This document shows, piece after piece, positions 1-7,845 of a stretch of DNA of 32,600 nucleotides. Source of the stretch: Candidatus Tayloriibacteriota bacterium (GTDB lineage: Bacteria > Patescibacteriota > Minisyncoccia > Phycocordibacterales > CAIRYW01). The number at the start of each line of letters is the position of its first letter. Within the stretch, counting starts at the first letter, position 1. Both the position numbers and the translations under genes were made by a program. A model generated the notes under the pieces. It was not told the DNA's origin and searched no databases. It saw nothing but the letters and a program-made list of their open reading frames with translations. The stretch lies in assembly GCA_029288615.1 (NCBI GenBank), contig JARIGV010000037.1, positions 1 to 32,600 on the forward strand, given 5' to 3'.

Positions 1-78
1 AAAGCGGGCGTTCTCTTTTATATACCTTCTCTCCCATATTTTGGGTGTACAATTAAATAGTTAATATGTAGAAAATAT

Positions 79-450
79 ATGAGTATCGAAAATCCATTTG
101 AAAATTCGCCAAGCGAAGAAGAGATTGAGATGAAAGAAGAAAATGCTGAATCTCCGGACGTAAGCAGAAGATCATTTCTTAAGAAGTTTGGTATGGCATC
201 TATTGCTGTTCTTGCAGGACTCGGAGGAACCGCAGAGGCAGCAGATAAGAAAAAAGAAAAGCATGTCGACCTTCCTCTCGGATATTCAGACGAACAACTT
301 CTCAAGCTTGGATACTCAAAAGAAGATATCTCGCTCTCGCGAAAACAAAATCTTCGTACACCGCCTTTAGGCTATACAGACGAGCAGTTACGAAAACAAG
401 GGTTTAGTGAAGAAGAGATCAAAAGAAGAAACGACGGCATTAAACACTAG
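79..450 (+). CDS. small exported protein with twin-arginine signal and two GY(S/T)DEQL repeats
   Basis: A 123-aa protein of unknown function. Residues about 30-55 form a textbook Tat signal: SRRSFLKK followed by a hydrophobic stretch and an A-x-A type cleavage region (AEAA). The mature part is short, charged and built from two copies of a motif reading PLGYxDEQLxKxGxSxE(D/E)I, about 32 residues apart. The acidic N-terminal extension before the RR pair is long for a Tat signal. No Shine-Dalgarno is visible, and a TACAAT box lies at 48-53. It converges on trhO with a 4-bp overlap of the two 3' ends. Signal type and repeats are seen directly; export by TatABC is inferred from family knowledge. 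No cofactor-binding domain is recognised. Confidence 0.75.
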   Translation: MSIENPFENSPSEEEIEMKEENAESPDVSRRSFLKKFGMASIAVLAGLGGTAEAADKKKEKHVDLPLGYSDEQLLKLGYSKEDISLSRKQNLRTPPLGYTDEQLRKQGFSEEEIKRRNDGIKH

Positions 451-1379
451 TTCTCAATTTTCACTGCCACAGATTTCTTTCCTCGAATTCGATCAATAAA
501 ATATTTTACTTTGCATTTTGCCGTACAGAAAATACGGCCGTGTTTTTCGAGACAGTCACGGCAGACAACCAAATGTTTATGGCAACTATTTCGTCCGCAG
601 TGTGAGAAAGTCTCGCATGCATCGTTACAATTCTGACAGCGGCCGATGACTTCCCTTTTTCCGTTTTTATCTCCGCCAAAATCCATCACCACTCGATTGT
701 CGAAAGTGTAGAGTGTTCCAAGAAAATCTTCTCCTGGAAATTTTTCCATGTATTTGTGCATTCCACCGTCGAGCTGGTACACATTCTCAAACCCTTTTTT
801 CTTAAGATACCCAGATGCTTTTTCGCAGCGCACTCCTCCCGTACAGACTGTGAGGATTTTTTTATTTTTTATATTAGAAAGTTTATCGAGCTGCTTTGGA
901 AGATCTCGAAAATTTTCAAGATCAGGATTGATGGAATTTTTAAATCGTCCTACAGCAAACTCGTAATCGTTTCGCATATCAACGACGACGAAGTCTTCAT
1001 TTTTCTTGTACCACTCTTTAAGTTCTTCGGGCTTGAGATGAACTCCCGTGATCTCGTTTGGATCGAGATCATCTTCTCCTAGATGAAGCGATACGATCTC
1101 TGGGCGCACACGCACGCGAAGGCGGGGGAAAGCATTTCCAGTACCGACACTATCTTTTATCTGCACGTCTGCAAAACCCTCGATCTTCCGAAGCTCTTCA
1201 ATATATTTCGCGATATTTTCATTTGTACCCTCAAGCGTTGCATTGATTCCCTCTTGTGCAACGATAACGCGACCAGTGAGGCCGAGTTCCGCGCCAATTT
1301 TCTTATTCCACGTCGAAAGCTTCTCTGGCTCTGCAATGTTGGTGTATTTATAGAAGAGTATGATCGTATGCGTATTCAT
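447..1379 (-). CDS. trhO: tRNA uridine(34) hydroxylase TrhO (rhodanese-domain protein, YceA family)
   Basis: A cytoplasmic enzyme that in characterised homologues makes 5-hydroxyuridine at wobble position 34 of tRNA. The 310-aa length fits the family. Domain order: an N-terminal ferredoxin-like domain (residues about 5-95, including the VAQEGINATLEG segment), a rhodanese domain (about 110-215) with the loop CTGGVRCEKASG, whose Cys179 and Cys185 match the conserved active-site region, and a C-terminal Cys-rich segment (CQNCNDACETFSHC and following) that looks metal-binding. Promoter: TAATCT lies 8 nt before the ATG, so the mRNA may be leaderless. The neighbours do not add to the functional call. 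The family assignment is secure. Confidence 0.93.
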   Translation of the reverse strand: MNTHTIILFYKYTNIAEPEKLSTWNKKIGAELGLTGRVIVAQEGINATLEGTNENIAKYIEELRKIEGFADVQIKDSVGTGNAFPRLRVRVRPEIVSLHLGEDDLDPNEITGVHLKPEELKEWYKKNEDFVVVDMRNDYEFAVGRFKNSINPDLENFRDLPKQLDKLSNIKNKKILTVCTGGVRCEKASGYLKKKGFENVYQLDGGMHKYMEKFPGEDFLGTLYTFDNRVVMDFGGDKNGKREVIGRCQNCNDACETFSHCGRNSCHKHLVVCRDCLEKHGRIFCTAKCKVKYFIDRIRGKKSVAVKIEN

Positions 1380-1433
1380 GTGCAGGTAGATTACAAGATT
1401 TCGGGGAAAAAATAAAGCGTTAAAATAAGCAGC

Positions 1434-1467
1434 AAAAAAGCCGCGTCTCCGAAGGAGGCGCGGCTTT
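1434..1467 (-). terminator. intrinsic terminator of the doxX-like gene
   Basis: A 14-bp stem (1437-1450 with 1454-1467, one G-T wobble) with a GAA loop is followed on the minus strand by a run of six T. It lies just after the DoxX stop codon and before trhO, separating the two minus-strand genes. Confidence 0.9.
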
Positions 1468-1476
1468 CAAAAATAT

Positions 1477-2061
1477 TTATGCGTGAGTGTGTCCTTCGTG
1501 AGAGTGGTGAGTGTGAGAGACAGAGCAGGTATCACATCCTCCGCAATCATCGCAACCAATGACGTGGCATACACCACATCGCTCTCCTCCATTTTTGTGG
1601 CATTTACATCGGCAGAAGCGAGCAAGTGACCAGCATCCTGAACCCATAGTAATGAGAGCAAGACACATTGCAATAAGAGAGATCTCTCCTTCAGACTGCG
1701 CAAACACTGCGCGAATCTTAAACCATGGAGTGAGCACCGCTGGATTGAAACCTGCGATAGCACTCAACGTAAATGGTCCTTTCACGAGAATAATCGCCAT
1801 GAGAGCAATAATGAGAAGTGGAATTGCCGCAATGCGAGTAAAGAGTCCAAGCACGAGAAGTGCACCGAAGACTACCTGAGACCATCCGACGAGATAGACG
1901 AAGAAAGGTGCTAGGTGAATCTGAGCGAAGAACTGAGTCGCTTCTGGAATATTGAGAAGAGTATCAGTACCGTGTGAGATGAACACGAAACCAGCCACAA
2001 GCCTTAGGACAAAAAGTCCGAAGCTTCTGTGTGACACCCATGAATGAAATTTTTTGATCAT
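1477..2061 (-). CDS. DoxX-family membrane protein with a Cys/His-rich C-terminal tail
   Basis: A 194-aa integral membrane protein. Residues about 15-140 carry four hydrophobic segments with the DoxX pattern (LRLVAGFVFISHG near the N-terminus; VGWSQVVFGALLVLGLFTR in the middle). DoxX proteins are usually about 130-150 aa. This one has an extra tail from residue 150 with nine Cys (150, 152, 154, 162, 165, 170, 173, 176, 179) and eight His, ending SHTHHSHEGHTHA. The tail looks like a metal-binding or redox appendage; that is inference. DoxX proteins are membrane components linked to redox and thiol stress in other bacteria, with the exact role varying. The gene is monocistronic with its own terminator. 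Confidence 0.85.
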   Translation of the reverse strand: MIKKFHSWVSHRSFGLFVLRLVAGFVFISHGTDTLLNIPEATQFFAQIHLAPFFVYLVGWSQVVFGALLVLGLFTRIAAIPLLIIALMAIILVKGPFTLSAIAGFNPAVLTPWFKIRAVFAQSEGEISLIAMCLALITMGSGCWSLARFCRCKCHKNGGERCGVCHVIGCDDCGGCDTCSVSHTHHSHEGHTHA

Positions 2062-2122
2062 GCTTTATTTTTTAATTGCCCAAAGGCTTTCTTATAAGTG
2101 GCTATATTCTACCACTACTTTT

Positions 2123-3850
2123 TTACATTTTCCTAAGTGGAGTAATGCCAAGTGTGGAAAGTCCGGCAGCAAGGACAGCCGAAAATGCTTCAGTAATCGC
2201 AAGCTTATAGCCTGAAGTTACAGTATCGTTTTCATCGACGATCTTTCCTTCTCCGTAAAATGTATTGAATGCTCCTGATAAATCCATAAGATATCCCGCG
2301 AGAATCTGTGGTGAAAGCTCTGTCCACGCTCTCAAGAAAATTTCATGTGCACGTGAAAGCATTTTCTCAATATATGTAGTCTGCCATTCTTTTGGCGCGT
2401 CCATACCGATGTGAATCTCCTTTCCTTTTGAAAGCAAAGAATACGCGCGTACGAGAGCATACTGAAGATAAGGACCTGAGTCTCCTTCAAATGAAAGTGA
2501 TTTTTCTGGGTCAAAGATAATATCTTTTCCAGGAGACTGGCGAAGGATCGAATACTTGATCGCAGCAACTGCAACAGCAGAAGTAATTTCCTTTTTCTCT
2601 ACATCAGTAAGTTCTCTCTCGGCGATCTTTGCCGCCGCATCAACCTCTGTTTCAGAAAGAAGCGATTCACCCGTGATAACATTTCCCTTTCGAGAACTCA
2701 TCTTACCTTCCGCAAAACGCATCATGCCGTGTGAAATATGTTTTAGTTTCTCTGCTTGTTTTGGAAAAAGAAGTGAAACGACACGAGTGATGACACGAAA
2801 ATAATCATTCTGCTCGCTTGCAGTCACAACCACTGAGACATCGTGCTTTGGATAGAGTTCATTTTTCTTTTCAAAAAGACCAAGCTCTTTTGCTTCGTAT
2901 GGAGGCAAACCCTCAGATGTGAGAAATACTCTTGTGTGAAGTCCATGATCTTCTCCTTTAAAAATTATCGCACCTTCACTTTCCTCAAACACTTTTCCAA
3001 TATTTTCTTTTACGATTTTCTTTCCTTCATCAGACACTTCGCTTTCAAAAATATAATTATTGAAATGCGATCCAAGTTTTTTATATATCTCTTCAAAATG
3101 CTCAACGCTCCATGTCTTTCCTTTCTCCCAGTACACACGAAGGTCGTCATCATCTGCAGATCCTGCTTCTACCATTTCAAATATTTTTTTATTGAGTTCT
3201 TTTATTTCATTTGCAGCATTTGGATCTTCTTCGTATGCACGATTACCAAGAACATATGCATCACCAAGGAATTTTGTTTTATCGGTGAGTGAATCTCCGT
3301 TTTCTGGGAAACCCTCTTTGAGTTTTGTCATACCGTAAATCTCTTTTGCCACATGAAGACCAACATCTCCGCCATATGTCATTCTCTTTACTTGAGCTCC
3401 CTGATTTTCAGCAAGACGCGAAAGTGCTTCACCGATAGAGTTGCTCATTAAGTGTCCAATATGGAATGGTTTGAATGGATTTGGATCTGTATATTCAAAA
3501 AGCGCCTCCTTCCCTTTAAGGGCATTACCTTTTACATAATTCTCTTTTTTGGAAACAATCTCTGAAATTTCTTTTGCAAAAAATTCTTTTGAGAGATAGA
3601 AATTAATGAATCCCGCACCAGCGACTTCAACTTTCAAAATATCCGAGGACAAATTTTTTCTGATTTCCTCTACGATCTTTTCGGCAAGTGCTCGTGGATT
3701 TTCTTTTGCTTCTTTTGCAAGAGCCAGCGCAATATTTGTCGAATAATCTCCATGAGAAATATCATCAGGATGTTCGAGGTGAATTTCCTTTGGTGTGAGC
3801 CCTGCTGCAAGCGCAGCATCAGTGATTATTTTTGTTAGTTTTTCTGTCAT
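2123..3850 (-). CDS. argS: arginyl-tRNA synthetase
   Basis: Class I aminoacyl-tRNA synthetase charging tRNA-Arg in the cytoplasm. The 575-aa protein has the N-terminal Add1-like domain (residues 1-100), the HIGH signature in PFKPFHIGHLMSN at about 130-133, the KMSSRKG loop in the middle of the protein, and a C-terminal helical anticodon-binding (DALR) domain over about the last 120 residues. Its ATG shares one base with the tmk stop (TAATG), which indicates translational coupling in a tmk-argS operon. All catalytic motifs are intact and no frameshift is seen. Confidence 0.97.
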   Translation of the reverse strand: MTEKLTKIITDAALAAGLTPKEIHLEHPDDISHGDYSTNIALALAKEAKENPRALAEKIVEEIRKNLSSDILKVEVAGAGFINFYLSKEFFAKEISEIVSKKENYVKGNALKGKEALFEYTDPNPFKPFHIGHLMSNSIGEALSRLAENQGAQVKRMTYGGDVGLHVAKEIYGMTKLKEGFPENGDSLTDKTKFLGDAYVLGNRAYEEDPNAANEIKELNKKIFEMVEAGSADDDDLRVYWEKGKTWSVEHFEEIYKKLGSHFNNYIFESEVSDEGKKIVKENIGKVFEESEGAIIFKGEDHGLHTRVFLTSEGLPPYEAKELGLFEKKNELYPKHDVSVVVTASEQNDYFRVITRVVSLLFPKQAEKLKHISHGMMRFAEGKMSSRKGNVITGESLLSETEVDAAAKIAERELTDVEKKEITSAVAVAAIKYSILRQSPGKDIIFDPEKSLSFEGDSGPYLQYALVRAYSLLSKGKEIHIGMDAPKEWQTTYIEKMLSRAHEIFLRAWTELSPQILAGYLMDLSGAFNTFYGEGKIVDENDTVTSGYKLAITEAFSAVLAAGLSTLGITPLRKM

Positions 3851-4536
3851 TATTTAAGAATATCTTTTGCTTTCTTCCATATCATCTCATGAATCTCTTC
3901 CCTTGAAAGAAGTTCTCCTTTTGGAGCACAGTCGATAATAGCCCAGTTGAATTTCTTTGCAATATAAAGGTAAGCCTTTGATGCAGCGCGGAGATGTTTT
4001 ATATCACCTTCGTGCATGTCTCTTTTCTTTCCTTTTGTGTAAGCTCTCGCAGCCTTCTCACCCACAAGCTTCTGTCCTACTTCTGGAGGTACATAAAGAA
4101 AAATAACTTTATCAGGTACAGGATTTCCTAAAGTTTTATACTCGAGATCAACGAGCCAGTTAAGGTATGTATCGAGTTTTTTTGTGTTCGTAATCTTGCT
4201 TCCCTGGTGCCCCATGTTTGAAGTGGTGTAACGATTGCTTATGATATGAGTCCCTTTCTCAAGCCACTTCTTCATCTCCTTCGATTTATCAAATCGATCA
4301 AGCGCATAAAAATATGAACCTTGATAAGGGCCAACTTCTTCTGCGGTACCGAATTCACCACGAAGATATTTCTCTACAAAATAAGCAGAGGGTTTTCCGT
4401 ATTGAGGAAAATCTGTAATCTCAAATTTTCTTTTTTCTTTTTTGAGCCTTTCTGCAAGAAGTGCAACCTGTGTGCCCTTTCCAGATCCATCAGTGCCTTC
4501 AATCACAACAAATCGTCCTTTTCTGTTTGATTTCAT
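3850..4536 (-). CDS. tmk: thymidylate kinase (dTMP kinase)
   Basis: Phosphorylates dTMP to dTDP using ATP. The 228-aa protein has the P-loop GTDGSGKGTQ at residues 14-23, a DR(F) nucleoside-binding motif in YALDRFDKSK, and ISNRYTTSNMGHQG, which corresponds to the dTMP-binding DRY/S region of the family. The lid region carries AARAYTKGKKRDMHE, longer and more basic than the E. coli type. First gene of a coupled tmk-argS pair. It sits near glyA, thyA, DHFR, dcd and dut, which all serve dTMP formation. A TAAGAT box 6 nt before the ATG suggests a leaderless transcript starting just after the preceding terminator. Confidence 0.92.
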   Translation of the reverse strand: MKSNRKGRFVVIEGTDGSGKGTQVALLAERLKKEKRKFEITDFPQYGKPSAYFVEKYLRGEFGTAEEVGPYQGSYFYALDRFDKSKEMKKWLEKGTHIISNRYTTSNMGHQGSKITNTKKLDTYLNWLVDLEYKTLGNPVPDKVIFLYVPPEVGQKLVGEKAARAYTKGKKRDMHEGDIKHLRAASKAYLYIAKKFNWAIIDCAPKGELLSREEIHEMIWKKAKDILK

Positions 4537-4563
4537 GGGTTTATCTTAGCGTATTTTTAAGAC

Positions 4564-4591
4564 AAAAAAAAATTGCCAGAATATTCTGGCA
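4564..4591 (-). terminator. intrinsic terminator of the candidate small RNA upstream of tmk
   Basis: A perfect 18-bp palindrome (4574-4591, TGCCAGAATATTCTGGCA) is followed on the minus strand by A and nine T. It lies upstream of tmk and downstream of a G+C-rich non-coding stretch, so it ends a separate minus-strand transcript. Confidence 0.88.
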
Positions 4592-4773
4592 GATTATGGG
4601 GAGGAACTACGTGATGCTACACCACGCAAGTACCGGTAAACCGGCAACCGATCCGAGGACGACACGGAACGACACGAAGCGAGCGATAACGCGCGCGCTG
4701 CGAACCAAAGGACTGGGAAGGAGCTGTGCGACCATGACGGAACGATGCGGGAATTGCGGTAGGTATCATTGAA
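4573..4773 (-). ncRNA. candidate small structured RNA, about 200 nt, unknown family
   Basis: A conspicuously G+C-rich stretch in an A+T-rich genome, with its own promoter and terminator. The minus-strand promoter reads GTGACA (4801-4806), 16 nt, TAATAT (4779-4784), with TGC just before the -10, giving a start near 4772. The end is the palindromic terminator at 4574-4591. Inside, local hairpins are visible: 4608-4632 (CGTGATG with CACCACG around CTA, extended by ACT/AGT), the CCGG-TAAA-CCGG hairpin at 4633-4644, and a GCGAGCG/CGCGCGC hairpin with an ATAA loop near 4680-4697. No credible protein gene fits on either strand. RNase P, tmRNA and SRP signatures were not seen. 6S RNA cannot be excluded by eye. 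Confidence 0.5.
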
Positions 4774-4778
4774 AAAAT

Positions 4779-4806
4779 ATATTAGCACTAAAATATTTTT
4801 TGTCAC
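4779..4806 (-). promoter_or_regulatory. promoter of the candidate small RNA
   Basis: On the minus strand: -35 GTGACA (4801-4806), 16-nt spacer, -10 TAATAT (4779-4784) preceded by TGC, an extended -10. It lies between the terminator of the glyA unit and the G+C-rich RNA region. Confidence 0.55.
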
Positions 4807-4819
4807 GCAGAAACGGTGG

Positions 4820-4847
4820 AAAAAATTAGCTCTGATCTCTCAGAGCT
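4820..4847 (-). terminator. intrinsic terminator of the glyA / 71-aa gene unit
   Basis: Stem AGCTCTGA (4828-4835) with TCAGAGCT (4840-4847), loop TCTC, followed on the minus strand by AATTTTTT. The hairpin overlaps the last codons and stop of the 71-aa gene. Confidence 0.85.
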
Positions 4848-5041
4848 ACATCATCTTTCCCTTGCGACGAACAAGGGGAATTTTCGTATTGAATTTTTTT
4901 TCTCGAGGAAAAAGAAAGGTGCATACCCGGACGCACATGAAGTCGAGCACGATCTAAATCACCATTGTCGGCATCTGCATGTTCGTCTGCATGCGGATCA
5001 AGCTCAATCACGCCACCTTGCGGAAGAGAACGTCGTTTCAT
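4826..5041 (-). CDS. hypothetical 71-aa Asp/His-rich small protein downstream of glyA
   Basis: Not recognised. The predicted protein starts MKRRSLPQGGVIELDPHADE and has an acidic, His-containing middle (DPHADEHADADNGDLD), then a charged polar tail without membrane segments. Codon choice in the first two thirds resembles neighbouring genes (GAT, GAA, CAT, GCA frequent). The ATG follows directly after a 10-bp hairpin (5043-5071) located just behind the glyA stop, and the stop codon lies inside a strong terminator on the same strand, which supports expression in the glyA transcript. No Shine-Dalgarno is visible. It could still be a chance reading frame in the glyA 3' UTR. Confidence 0.5.
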   Translation of the reverse strand: MKRRSLPQGGVIELDPHADEHADADNGDLDRARLHVRPGMHLSFSSRKKIQYENSPCSSQGKDDVALRDQS

Positions 5042-5042
5042 T

Positions 5043-5071
5043 AGATACTGTTATACACCAAAACAGTATCT
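5043..5071 (-). promoter_or_regulatory. perfect hairpin between glyA stop and 71-aa gene start
   Basis: AGATACTGTT (5043-5052) and AACAGTATCT (5062-5071) form a 10-bp perfect stem with a 9-nt loop. There is no T-run on the minus strand, so it is not a normal terminator. It starts 7 nt after the glyA stop and ends 1 nt before the next ATG, so it may stabilise the upstream message or control initiation of the small gene. Confidence 0.55.
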
Positions 5072-5078
5072 CAGCAAA

Positions 5079-6254
5079 TTATTTCCCTCGGAGAACTTTA
5101 TCAATTTTCTCTGCGATCTTTTTGAAGTCTTTTTCTTTCTTACCACGAGTAGTTTCTGCGGCAGTACCAAGACGAATTCCAGACGGATCAACAGGACTTC
5201 TCTTTTCTCCTGGAATAGTATTCTTGTTGACGATGATGCCAGCCTTCTCCAAACGATCACTTGCTTCCTTTCCGCCAATTCCCTTTCCATCCATCCATGT
5301 GTCGACAAGGATAAGGTGTGAGTCTGTTCCACCTGACACAATTCTCCAACCAAGTTTTGCAAGTTCTTTTGCGAAGACTTCAGCATTTTTAATTATTTGC
5401 TTTGCGTATTTTTTAAATGCTGGAGTAGCAGCTTCTGCCAAAGTAACAGCGACAGCTGCGATCTGATTGAGATGAGGTCCACCCTGGAGTCCTGGAAAAA
5501 CAGCTTTATCAATTTTTTTGTCGAGCTCCCTCGAATCTTTTTTCGCATAAATGATTGCAGCTCGTGGACCACGAAGAGTCTTATGTACTGTATGTGTCAC
5601 AACATCAGCATACGCAAATGGTGACGGATATTCTTTCGCCGCAACAAGTCCTGCAAAGTGTGACATGTCCACCATAAGAAGCGCACCACACGCATCTGCA
5701 ATTTCTCTGAATTTTTTGAAATCAACAACGCGAGGGTACGCAGTAAAACCTGCAACAATGATCTGAGGTTTTTCTTTTATTGCTAATTCCTTGAGAGCTG
5801 TGTAATCAATCATCTCAGTCTTTGGATCAACTCCATACGGCACCTGGATCCATGCCTTTCCTGTCATTGATACTTTGTGTCCATGAGTGAGATGTCCTCC
5901 ATCAGTAAGATTCATTCCCATAATTTTTCCTCCAAGCGGCACGAGGGCGAGATACACAGCAAGATTTGCAGGAGAACCTGAAAGACCTTGAACATTCACA
6001 GCCCACTCTTTGTCTTTGAGACCAAAAAGCTTCAGCGCTCTTTCTTTTGCAAGATTCTCTATCTTGTCTGAAAACTCATTTCCACCGTAATAACGATGAG
6101 CTGAATATCCTTCTGCATATTTGTTTGTAAGTTCTGAGCCGAGCGCTTTCAAAACATCTTGTGAGACGTAATTTTCTGAAGCGATGAGATTGATTACTTT
6201 TTTCTGGCGAGCCTTCTCCTGCTTTATAAGTGATTCGATTTTTTTGTCTTTCAT
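5079..6254 (-). CDS. glyA: serine hydroxymethyltransferase
   Basis: PLP enzyme converting serine and tetrahydrofolate to glycine and 5,10-methylene-THF, the one-carbon donor for ThyA. The 391-aa protein shows the whole SHMT pattern: LIASENYVS, NKYAEGYSAHRYYGGNE, the PLP lysine K225 in THTVHKTLRGPR, and GTDSHLILVD plus SGIRLGTAAET in the C-terminal domain. It is slightly shorter than the roughly 415 aa of E. coli GlyA, mostly through a compact C-terminus. It is transcribed divergently from thyA across a 132-bp gap. The methylene-THF link to ThyA and DHFR next door is established biochemistry. Confidence 0.96.
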   Translation of the reverse strand: MKDKKIESLIKQEKARQKKVINLIASENYVSQDVLKALGSELTNKYAEGYSAHRYYGGNEFSDKIENLAKERALKLFGLKDKEWAVNVQGLSGSPANLAVYLALVPLGGKIMGMNLTDGGHLTHGHKVSMTGKAWIQVPYGVDPKTEMIDYTALKELAIKEKPQIIVAGFTAYPRVVDFKKFREIADACGALLMVDMSHFAGLVAAKEYPSPFAYADVVTHTVHKTLRGPRAAIIYAKKDSRELDKKIDKAVFPGLQGGPHLNQIAAVAVTLAEAATPAFKKYAKQIIKNAEVFAKELAKLGWRIVSGGTDSHLILVDTWMDGKGIGGKEASDRLEKAGIIVNKNTIPGEKRSPVDPSGIRLGTAAETTRGKKEKDFKKIAEKIDKVLRGK

Positions 6255-6352
6255 GGGTATATGAAATTAGCCTTTAATTCGTACAACTATGCTGTTTTTT
6301 GCTGCTTAGATCATAGGATTTTAATACACCAATAATACCTCAAATAGCCCTG

Positions 6353-6380
6353 TTGAGAAATCCAGGATAGTGGGTACAAT
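6353..6380 (+). promoter_or_regulatory. thyA-folA promoter (leaderless arrangement)
   Basis: -35 TTGAGA (6353-6358), 16-nt spacer, -10 TACAAT (6375-6380). The thyA ATG begins only 6 nt after the -10, so transcription should start at or next to the start codon. Confidence 0.65.
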
Positions 6381-6386
6381 AAGGCT

Positions 6387-7331
6387 ATGAAAAACCCACA
6401 CGATGAGGAATATCTAAAGCTTTTACGCCACATCAAAGAGCATGGCACAGATAGAAGCGAACGCACAGGTGTCGGAACAAGGAGTATTTTTGGCAGCCAA
6501 ATGCGATTCGATCTTTCAAAAGGCTTTCCTCTTCTTACAACAAAAAAAGTTTTCATGAGAGGAATCATTCACGAACTCCTATGGTTTCTCACAGGTGATA
6601 CGAATATAAAATACCTCGTACGAAACGACGTAAAAATCTGGAATGAATGGGCATACCAGGTATATTTGGAAAAAAACAATCTTACGAAAACACTCCCCCG
6701 TTACTCTCCTGAATGGACAGAAAAATTGAATTGGTTTGTTGATCAAATAAAAACGAGCGACGAATTCGCTGCAGCATGGGGAGAGCTTGGTCCGATTTAT
6801 GGAAAGCAGTGGCGCCAATGGGAAACTCCAAAAGGACAATCAATTGATCAGATTCAGAATGTCGTTGATATGCTCAAAAACGATCCTTCTTCTCGCCGCA
6901 TCATCGTGTCAGGATGGAACGTAGGAGAGATATTTGATCTTATCCATGATCACAACCACGCTCCGCCTCCTTGTCATTCCCTTTTCCAATTCCACGTAAT
7001 GAATGGAAAACTGTCTTGCCAACTCTATCAAAGAAGTGCGGACTTCTTCCTTGGTATTCCTTTCAACATTGCCTCATATTCCCTTCTTACGATGATGATG
7101 GCACAAGTCGCAGGACTCGAACCAGGAGAATTTATCTGGACTGGCGCGGACACCCATATCTATCTCAACCATCTTGAACAAGTTGATGAGCAGCTTGGGC
7201 GCGAACCAAAAGAGGCGCCGACAATTAAAATAAATCCAAACGTCAAAAATATCTTTGATTTTAAATTCGAAGATTTTGAAGTTGTTGGCTACGATCCGCA
7301 TCCTGCGATTAAAGCACCTATAGCTGTCTAA
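6387..7331 (+). CDS. thyA: thymidylate synthase ThyA
   Basis: Converts dUMP and methylene-THF to dTMP and dihydrofolate. A 314-aa classical (not ThyX) enzyme. Visible motifs: [11 protein letters not shown] and [13 protein letters not shown] near the N-terminus, [12 protein letters not shown], the [11 protein letters not shown] arginine pair, the catalytic Cys196 in [25 protein letters not shown], and the dUMP-binding [11 protein letters not shown]. It forms an operon with the DHFR gene 4 bp downstream, which regenerates THF from the product dihydrofolate. No Shine-Dalgarno; leaderless promoter at 6353-6380. Confidence 0.97.
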   Translation: MKNPHDEEYLKLLRHIKEHGTDRSERTGVGTRSIFGSQMRFDLSKGFPLLTTKKVFMRGIIHELLWFLTGDTNIKYLVRNDVKIWNEWAYQVYLEKNNLTKTLPRYSPEWTEKLNWFVDQIKTSDEFAAAWGELGPIYGKQWRQWETPKGQSIDQIQNVVDMLKNDPSSRRIIVSGWNVGEIFDLIHDHNHAPPPCHSLFQFHVMNGKLSCQLYQRSADFFLGIPFNIASYSLLTMMMAQVAGLEPGEFIWTGADTHIYLNHLEQVDEQLGREPKEAPTIKINPNVKNIFDFKFEDFEVVGYDPHPAIKAPIAV

Positions 7332-7335
7332 ACAT

Positions 7336-7833
7336 ATGAAAGTATTTCTCATTGCTGCAATTACTGCGGATGGATTCATCGCAAAAGACAAAAACCAAGT
7401 ATCAACTGCGTGGAACAGCGCAGAAGATAAGAAACATTTTGTAGAACTTACTAAAAGAGCCGGTGTTGTTGTTATGGGTTCTACAACATTTGAAACTTTC
7501 GGACGGCCACTCAAAGACCGTTTGAATATTATCTATTCAAAATCAGGGAAAACATTTGAAGGCACAGAAACGACAGATCTCTCACCGAAAGAACTTATTG
7601 CTTCCCTTGAGGAACGCGGAATGAGCGAAGTAGCAATTTGCGGTGGATCTGCAATCTATACACTTTTTATGGAAGCAGGAGTTGTCGACACACTTTATCT
7701 CACCATCGAGCCAGTCATTTTTGGAAACGGCATAAAGCTTTTTAATAAACCGCTTGATACAAAGCTCGAACTTGTAGCAGAAAGAAAAACAGACACAGGA
7801 ACAATATTCCTTGAATACAAAGTTTTAAAATAA
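7336..7833 (+). CDS. folA: dihydrofolate reductase family protein
   Basis: NADPH-dependent reduction of dihydrofolate, recycling the product of ThyA. The 165-aa length is typical. The N-terminus MKVFLIAAITADGFIAKD fits the DHFR first strand and loop. WNSAEDKKHF aligns with the E. coli WNLPADLAWF region, keeping the catalytic acidic residue. VVMGSTTFETFGRPL matches the cofactor-binding MGRxTxESIGRPL motif, and CGGSAIYTLFME matches GGxxIY. Some RibD C-terminal-type reductases look similar, but the operon with thyA and the WN..AED segment favour DHFR. It ends 12 bp from the convergent dcd gene. Confidence 0.85.
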   Translation: MKVFLIAAITADGFIAKDKNQVSTAWNSAEDKKHFVELTKRAGVVVMGSTTFETFGRPLKDRLNIIYSKSGKTFEGTETTDLSPKELIASLEERGMSEVAICGGSAIYTLFMEAGVVDTLYLTIEPVIFGNGIKLFNKPLDTKLELVAERKTDTGTIFLEYKVLK

Positions 7834-7845
7834 ACTTTAGTTAAA

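Noticed and set aside
4612-4770. 53-codon plus-strand frame with GGGGAGGA before the ATG, ending CGNCGRYH
   Set aside because: Codon choice is unlike any real gene here, no terminator or promoter fits that strand, and the stretch looks like a structured RNA on the other strand. Kept only as a low possibility.
4594-4806. 70-aa minus-strand frame covering the G+C-rich island
   Set aside because: Its ATG lies upstream of the predicted -10, and the Ser/Arg-rich peptide looks like translated RNA gene.
4816-5466. 216-aa plus-strand open frame
   Set aside because: It runs antisense through the glyA 3' half and the 71-aa gene; the sequence has no family character and no start signal.
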